A stretch of 14,838 nt of DNA. It comes from Cerioporus squamosus (Eukaryota; Basidiomycota; Agaricomycetes; Polyporales; Polyporaceae). Both the position numbers and the translations under genes were made by a program. The notes beneath the pieces were generated by a model. It ran no database searches. It saw only the letters and a list, made by a program, of their open reading frames with translations, and was not told the origin of the DNA. The stretch spans positions 1 through 14,838 of the forward strand of contig JABYQS010000716.1 in the NCBI GenBank assembly GCA_022592435.1, read 5' to 3'. Numbering within the stretch: position 1 is the stretch's first letter; each line of letters opens with the position of its first letter. Shown in pieces: positions 9,095 through 14,838 of the stretch.

Positions 9095-9486
9095 CGTCTG
9101 TGGCGGTTCTGTGGGCTCTTCCTTAGGGCGTGTATTCATGGGACGCATGATATGTTCTGGCAAACCCTGGCAAACCAGAAGGGAGGTTTGCATGCCTGCA
9201 TCCATGAGCGCTACCGGGATCCGATCTTCTCTGGTTCCAGCCGACGTGCGGTTTGCTACACAGAAGGGACCTCGATGCTATTCAGGGGAACGCGACCGGC
9301 ACATTGGGTTTGGGAGGTGCCCTTCCGTACCGCGGCAGCCAACACCCGACTGTTTGTTGCCATTCGGAGGGTGTGGCGTGCCGCGGAACGCATCGCCATT
9401 GTTCAATCGCCCATGAAGTTGGGCGCGGGGCCACGGTGAATTGCGTTTTCCATAGTTCGCATTCGGACGCTTTGGCCGTGGCGGAG

Positions 9487-9494
9487 TATAAGAA
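9487..9494 (+). promoter_or_regulatory. Candidate TATA box of the secreted-protein gene
   Basis: TATAAGAA lies 196 bases upstream of the ATG at 9683. It is followed by a strong pyrimidine-rich tract (about 9512-9565), a combination often seen at well-expressed fungal genes. The implied leader is about 150 bases long. Confidence 0.55.
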
Positions 9495-9682
9495 TGGTGC
9501 GCCCCGCAGGCCTCCATTCTCATCCACCCTCCCTCCCGACTGCTCCTTCCTCTTCTCCCTTCCCGCGATCTGGGATCGTCTTCTGAGTCTGTCGACTTGG
9601 TTTTGCACAGCGACCCGGTGTCCAGCTCCGCTACCTGCCACTCCCTCGCCCGACGTAGATCGCCGTAGTATCACGACCAACC

Positions 9683-11094
9683 ATGAAGTGCTCACTCTTC
9701 GTCGCTCTTTCTCTCGCGCTCGCGGCCACCGCGCGCCCGCGATACATCAGCCGCCGTGCCGACTTCACTCTGCAGAACGGCAAGGACGCCATTGCGCTCA
9801 AGTGAGTAACTTCTTTGTGCCACATGCCTTTTGTCCCGGCTTCTTTGTCCCAAGTATAGCCATTGACGCCGACGGCCCGCTTCTCCTCCAGCGACAAGTT
9901 CAAGACCTTGAGCGCGAGCTCCCCTTGCCAGGCTGGGGAGAATGCCTGCATCAACGACCAGTTCGCTCAATGCGTCAACGGCAAGTTCGTCACCCAGGCT
10001 TGCGCCCCGGGCACGATGTGAGTATTCGGATACTGAGAGACCGCTGAAAGGCCCTTATTCTGACATTCTCCCGACCATGCAGTTGTGCTGCTCTTCCCCT
10101 TGTCAACTCGGCGGGAACGAGCATCACTTGCACTACCGCCGCCGACCGTGATGCTCGCATTGCTGCCACCGGCGCGACCGCGGGAAGCTCGGGCTCCAGG
10201 GCTAGTGCGAGCGTTGCGTCTGCTGCGTCCACTGCGGCCACGAAGACGACAAGCTCTGCTGCTGTAAGTCGCCTGGATGCACGACCGTCAAAGACCATCT
10301 GACTGATATATTTCTCCTAGGCATCGAGCACGGCGTCCACTGCCGCTGGTGACAACTCGGCGACCGGCAGTGCCGCGGACAGCGGCGACGCCCAGAAGTC
10401 GCTCACGCTCCTCTCCTCGGTCATCGCCACCGGGTTCGCAAACGACGGCCAGGACCAGCCGGAGGCAGGCCAGGTCGCGTCGGCCACGTCGACGAACAAC
10501 TTCATCAACTTCTGCGCGACGGTGCCCAACAAGCAGATCACGAACGGGCTGCAGGTCAAGGAGGGCTCGTGCAACCCCGCGCCGATGGGCGTGATCGCGT
10601 CGACGGCGAACATGCCGTCCTGCAAGTTCGTGAGCCCGAAGAACGGCGACAAGATCGCGGCGAACCAGAACTTCACGATCCAGATGGCGATCAAGAACCT
10701 CAACACGGGCTTCTTCACGAACCCGAACGAGAACTACTTCGCCGCGCCCCAGACGGTCGACGGCAGCGGCAACATCAACGGCCACTCGCACGTCGTCGTC
10801 GAGGCGCTCCCCTCGCTCGACACCACGGCCCCCACGAACCCCACCAAGTTCGCGTTCTTCAAGGGCCTCAACGACAAGGCGCAGAATGGCGTTCTCTCCG
10901 TCGAGGTCGCCGGCGGTCTCCCTGCTGGCACCTACCGTCTCGCGTCCATCAACTCTGCCGCGAACCACCAGCCCGCTCTCGTTGCTGTCGCGCAGCACGG
11001 CGCCCTTGATGACATGGTCTAGTGAGTGCTTGCCGTCTCGGGAGATCGAACCTCGCTGACATCAGGAAACCCACTCAGCTTCACGGTCGCATGA
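9683..11094 (+). CDS. Secreted protein with CBM19-like chitin-binding module and conserved C-terminal domain
   Basis: 380 residues from five exons: 9683-9801, 9892-10017, 10083-10263, 10321-11021 and 11079-11094. All introns are GT-AG and in frame. The start at 9683 opens a classic signal peptide (MKCSLFVALSLALAATA), followed by a possible Kex2-type site at SRR (23-25). Residues 52-98 hold six cysteines (C52, C59, C67, C77, C83, C98) in a pattern like CBM19, a chitin-binding module known from fungal chitinases. A Ser/Ala/Thr-rich linker (about 99-165), probably O-glycosylated, leads to a C-terminal domain (about 170-378) with C207, C226, C243, GHSHVVVE (296-303), AANHQPALVAV and AQHG. I know this domain as widespread in basidiomycete secreted proteins but not with an established activity; no glycosidase motif is visible. 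A role at the fungal or host cell wall is inference. Strong C/G-ending codon use and the promoter suggest high expression. The last exon is only 16 bases and encodes the end YFTVA; without it the frame would stop at TAG (11020-11022). Confidence 0.9.
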
Positions 11095-11411
11095 GCTCGT
11101 CGTCCCGAGCGGTTCCATGAGAAAGTAACATTATCTGGCGTATTTATTGGGGTGTAGATCATCCGGAGCACTTGCTGCTGTATCCGTAGTATACGACCCG
11201 GTGTCCAATACCAGTCGACTGTCACTCATTCACATATCTGCAAGCAGCGTGCGATCACCACCAGCGCACCGTGACCATAGTGATTTCTGCTTCGACGCTA
11301 ACAGTGATCTGGGGATGGGTAGTGACCGTCCGTACCTATCAGAGTTTCGTCACTCGGGACAAGGAGTGGCTGATATGTCTATTTGCTGCATCGTATGCTT
11401 TACACGCATCT
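11095..11411. other. Convergent 3' intergenic region
   Basis: Lies between the stop of the secreted-protein gene (plus) and that of homoserine kinase (minus). It holds the two facing 3' untranslated regions; A/T-rich stretches such as gtatttattgg near 11140 may be part of the polyadenylation signals. No gene is seen. Confidence 0.55.
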
Positions 11412-12608
11412 TCAAGGGTTCTGTTCTACAACGCTACCGCCGGCGACCTCAAGGACCTTCCAATCAACTTCGATCCCATGCGTCTTGAAGATGGCGCGCG
11501 CGTCCTCGGCAATGGCGTCGAAGCCGCCGGTGGCGAGCGCGAGGATTGTCGGCCCTGCGCCTGAGAGACAGATCCCGAGGAGGCCAGGATGTGTCGATGG
11601 GGTGATGTTGTTCGTCACCTCGGGCAAGCCGGGAATCTGCGAGAACTCGTGATGAGTGCCGTATACTAGGTGGTGGTAAGTGGGGCACGCACGAGAGTTT
11701 TGCGGTAGGGCTGATGGACGCGATCCTTCATCGCCTCGTAGATGAGTTCTGGGTCGGGCGGCGTTTGGGCGAGTGCTGTAGTCAAAACCGCTAACCGCTG
11801 AAGGTTGAACACCTGTTGGACAGCCGGCTAGTGAGTGGTCGTGTTCGGGCTCTGCTCGACATCATGACAAACGCACCAGATCTTTTCTCGAGTACTCCTG
11901 AGGAAGTACACTTCGCGCCTTCGCGGTGCTGAGCTCGAACCGCGGGATGATCGCAAGAGCCTTGATGCTTTGCGACCACCCGAACCGCACATAGTGCCCA
12001 ATGCCCAAGGGAGGCTGAGGAGGGTCCATGCCCCAATCTTCACCCGCATCCGGGGGATACTCTGGCAGAACCTCGCTCAGCGGCACGCTCGCAGCCTCCG
12101 TGGCGACAGCATCCAGCTCCCTGAGATACGACCCCACGAACCCGCCCACCAGCGCCGCAGTGACGTTGTCGGGATGCCGCTCTACCATCAGCGCAAAGTC
12201 GAGCATGCGCTCCACGGGTAGCTTGAGCTGCCCGAGCTCGTTCCCAAGCAGGACACCCGCGATGACTGCCGCGCCGGACGAGCCCAGCCCACGTCCGAAA
12301 GGGATCTCGTTTGCGCAGTGGATGGTTAGGTTCTCGGGGAACTTGGAGATGCCATGACAGCGCAGGACATAGAGTGCAACACGCGTCGTGAGGTTCCTGT
12401 ATGCATCGAGAGGGACCTCATCCGCGCCTTCGCCGGAGTAGGTTATGCGGGGCGGTCGGGCTGGATCGGATGCGCTCGGCGGTGCAACGGTGACGGTGAG
12501 AGCGAGATGAAGAGAAAGCGAGAGGCCGACGACGTCGAAGCCAGGCCCGATGTTCGCTGAGGTCGCGGGGACGCGGATGGTGAAAGAGCGCGAGTTGGCC
12601 TGGGACAT
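11412..12608 (-). CDS. THR1: Homoserine kinase
   Basis: This enzyme phosphorylates L-homoserine with ATP to O-phospho-L-homoserine, the penultimate step of threonine synthesis, in the cytosol (EC 2.7.1.39). Exons on the minus strand are 12608-11877, 11812-11693 and 11636-11412; introns are 64 and 56 nt, both phase 0. The product is 358 residues, against 357 for the yeast enzyme as I recall it. GHMP-kinase motifs are all present: motif 1 VPATSANIGPGFD (13-25), the phosphate-binding motif 2 PFGRGLGSSGAA (103-114), ERHPDNVTAALVGGFVGS (143-160), typical of homoserine kinases, and motif 3 ICLSGAGPTILAL (306-318). The start at 12608 gives MSQANSRSFTIRVPATS, the usual short lead before motif 1. The gene is convergent with the secreted-protein gene and lies downstream of the dynein gene in the same orientation, with no sign of co-regulation. 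No frame damage is visible. Confidence 0.96.
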
Positions 12609-12924
12609 CGCTGCTCCGAGAAGAACTATCAGCGTCTATCTAAAGCTGCTGTATAGATGACTCTGCGGGAGTCCCGGGGGTCCTTACTGGGCTCTCTCTG
12701 CGTACAACCTAGACGGATGCTCAAGTCATGGGCGGGATTTGGTCAGTTCCCGTATGTCTCATCTCTCAAGCCATGAGAAATCGTGAAGTTCATTAGTGGG
12801 CATTAGGAGAACATGACAAAGGAAGGGAAAGGTATTATGCTTAAAGGCGGGTATGCGCGTATATACTTGTGCTCCAGATTCACCGTCTAATCCAACATCT
12901 ACCGAGACGAGAGAGATACGCCGC
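12609..12924. other. Intergenic: homoserine kinase promoter and dynein 3' region
   Basis: The part next to 12608 should hold the THR1 promoter and leader; the part next to 12925 should hold the dynein 3' untranslated region. No further gene is seen. Confidence 0.55.
12658..12664 (-). promoter_or_regulatory. Weak candidate Gcn4/Cpc1 (general amino-acid control) site
   Basis: AGAGTCA on the minus strand matches 6 of 7 positions of TGASTCA, about 50 bases upstream of the THR1 start. Yeast and other fungal amino-acid biosynthesis genes are often activated through such sites. A single 6/7 match can easily be chance. Confidence 0.25.
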
Positions 12925-14838
12925 TCAACCGCCAGCAGTCAAGCAGACAGCCCGAGTCGCAACTAAGGAACCTGCAGCGGTGTCGAAGGGCAGGTCCACC
13001 GTAAACATGACGTCGCTGCGATCGCCGTTGAGGTACACCGGCAGGTTGACCCTGTTCGGTGCTACCTCTTCCGACTGAACCCAGCGGACTTGTGATGGCC
13101 CAAGACGGACAGTCTCGCCATCGTTCAGTACCAGCTTGTCTGTTGCCCAAGCAGCGCCCTCGAGCACGAGACCTACGAGACAAAAGTGAACACGATACAA
13201 TAGAACCGGACAACTCTGAGGCTTACCATCGACGATGAACGCGCCGGGATCGTTGACCTTCTCGAGATCGAGCTCGAGTCGCAGCGTCTCCAAACTCCAC
13301 CTCTTGCGGTGCGCGACAGCTTGCCGAGTGGCTGTGATATAGGCCTCCGGGAAGAACAGCCCTCCAAGCCAAACCTCGACGTTGTTCAGGTTGTCGAGTG
13401 TAGCGATCTGATCCAGCTGCGCAAGACGACGCGCGAAGTTGGAGATCCACTCGGAGACACCCATCGCCTTGTGCACCTTGTAGCGCCTCCAGTGATCAGG
13501 GATTGTGCCTGAAGCACTTCGTCAGTCATAGCATCAGTTGGTACGGCGTCACGACACCTACCCTTGGTGAGCGAGCTCATGAGAGTGCGGAGGTGGTTTG
13601 TCTGCTTCAGAGCGCCTTCGCACACCTTGACGACATCTGCCAAGTCTTTGCGGACTTGAGATAGCAACTTGCTCCCGATCGAACCCTCGCGGAAGAAGAG
13701 ACGGTACAGAGGGTCTGAGTGCTCCGCGCTTTGCTTCTGCAGGGTATGGAAGTTCTGTTGATTCGAGCGTTAGCCACAGAGTCCAATGGACCGAGTCATC
13801 GCTCGTCTTACCGCTGGAAGCTGCTGGAGCCATTCCTTGCACCGCTCGTGGAGTTGGCGCATCCATGCAGGCTGTTGAGACGCTTGGCCTTGAGAGGGTC
13901 CGGCAGTAGGCGTGACCTCGTCATCGTCATCTGCCAGCGTACGCATCTTGCGCAGCTTCCCGAGGAGCTCGTTACCTGTTCCGGCATCAGTACACGATCA
14001 GTCAGGTAGGAACATGGTCGAGCGCACCTTGAGCAATAGCAATGACGCGCTCGGCGGTAGGAGGCAGACTGAGCCATGAAGGCGGCTCTCGGTCGGGCAA
14101 CTGCTGTACCCAGGAGAGGAAGTGCTCCAGCTTCGTGCCGTCCGGAACGGTGAGAACCTTAGAGCCGGTGACACTCGGAACCAGGTCGAAGTCGACGTTG
14201 TACGCCGACGGAGTGAAGAGTCCGTCGACGAAGGCATCAACAATTCTCTGGTCGAAGTCACTGTCCACCCTGCCACCATACACCGACTGCTTGATGAGGG
14301 TACGGATGGCGTCCCAGGGTATAGACGCCGGGTCAATGTTCGCACGGCCCTTCGCGACGCTGTTGAGCCAGGTGTCGATTGTGGTAAAGGCAGCTGCCAT
14401 GTCGGAGTCGTTGAAGTCGTACGTCTTGCTCCAGCCAAGAGGGACATAGCGCAGACGCTCCTGTACGACAGCATGGAACCACGCGAGCAGGAAGTACAAC
14501 CGGACCTTCTCCGCTGGTCCCTGAGAAAGGCGGTTGGGGGCGATACCACGCAGCGAGTCGGACAGGTTGGCCTTGACACCCGGTGGAGGCTCGTTCATGA
14601 GGATGCCGATTGGCGAAGGATATTCACGGGGATGTTCGGGTTCGCCTCCATCGTAAGGAAGAGGCGGAAGTTCCTGTGGGGCCGAGAGTCTGCAGCTTCT
14701 TCTCTAGCTCTCCGAGCCAAGCAGGTGCGAGGTGCACATTCTTGAGCAGCACCCAAGTGCCCTGTCGCGCCGCCATTCCTACCGCTTGCTCCGCGAGCTT
14801 GAAACCTTCTTCGGAGCCCATCGCGATCGACGCGCAGC
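12925..14838 (-). CDS. DYN1: Cytoplasmic dynein heavy chain, C-terminal part (5' end outside window)
   Basis: This is the motor subunit of cytoplasmic dynein, which moves along microtubules toward the minus end; fungi need it for nuclear and vesicle transport. The window shows the last AAA+ region and the C-terminal domain. Exons on the minus strand are 14838-14028 (open at the window edge), 13975-13812, 13754-13562, 13508-13227 and 13172-12925; introns are 52-57 nt and in frame. Diagnostic blocks are [150 protein letters not shown] and terminal CLTAGG. Two apparent single-base deletions break the largest exon, near 14678-14681 and near 14602-14606. Between them the sequence reads [20 protein letters not shown] in another frame, exactly the conserved dynein segment expected there, so nothing else is missing. 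Confidence 0.93.

Larger units (their letters stand above)
7489..9486. other. About 2.0 kb gene-free region
   Basis: I find no gene I can support. Open frames reach 155 codons (8505-8972 plus) and 136 codons (7636-8046 minus), but none shows a family motif, a consistent set of introns or coding-like composition; they overlap one another on both strands. The right part probably contains the upstream regulatory region of the secreted-protein gene and carries the inverted repeats listed separately. A lineage-specific gene with short exons, or a decayed gene, cannot be excluded by eye. Confidence 0.45.

Noticed and set aside
10288..10998. Long minus-strand open frame (236 codons) opposite the secreted-protein gene
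   Set aside because: It is the antisense shadow of exon 4. Its product is Arg/Val/Asp/Glu-biased low-complexity sequence caused by the strong codon bias of the real gene.

Overview
The window looks like nuclear DNA of a filamentous basidiomycete, most likely an agaricomycete. Genes are compact and split by many 50-70 nt GT-AG introns, coding exons are rich in C/G-ending codons, and the secreted protein and the methyltransferase family are of types I associate with agaricomycetes. Organism identity is inferred from gene architecture and protein families, not from a marker gene.

Layout, left to right. (1) A p23/Sba1-type Hsp90 co-chaperone gene on the plus strand (617-1512), with a Gly-Met repeat tail and a one-base inconsistency at its third intron. 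(2) Three class I SAM-dependent methyltransferase genes, all on the minus strand (1793-2904, 3967-5150, 5976-7173), with spliced products of 314, 310 and 312 residues. The second and third lie in directly adjacent ~2.0 kb tandem units that include introns, promoters and 3' flanks. The first is a more diverged paralogue that lacks one intron. (3) About 2.3 kb (7489-9486) without a gene I can support, containing several perfect inverted repeats. (4) A gene for a secreted 380-residue protein on the plus strand (9683-11094): signal peptide, a six-cysteine CBM19-like module, a Ser/Ala/Thr linker and a conserved C-terminal domain. (5) Homoserine kinase THR1 on the minus strand (11412-12608), convergent with the secreted-protein gene. 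(6) The 3' end of a cytoplasmic dynein heavy chain gene on the minus strand (12925 to beyond the window edge at 14838), with two apparent single-base deletions.

The genes do not form one obvious pathway. p23, homoserine kinase and dynein are housekeeping genes; the methyltransferase array and the secreted protein are the accessory content. No oxidase, synthase or transporter accompanies the methyltransferases inside the window, so a biosynthetic cluster is not shown. The most interesting signal is the recent tandem duplication with a perfectly identical 138 nt block, which suggests gene conversion. I found no RNA gene, transposase or CRISPR array, and no clearly new molecular system.

Three apparent single-base losses (one in p23, two in dynein) interrupt otherwise well-conserved proteins, while the five complete genes between them splice cleanly. 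Assembly errors are the simplest explanation.
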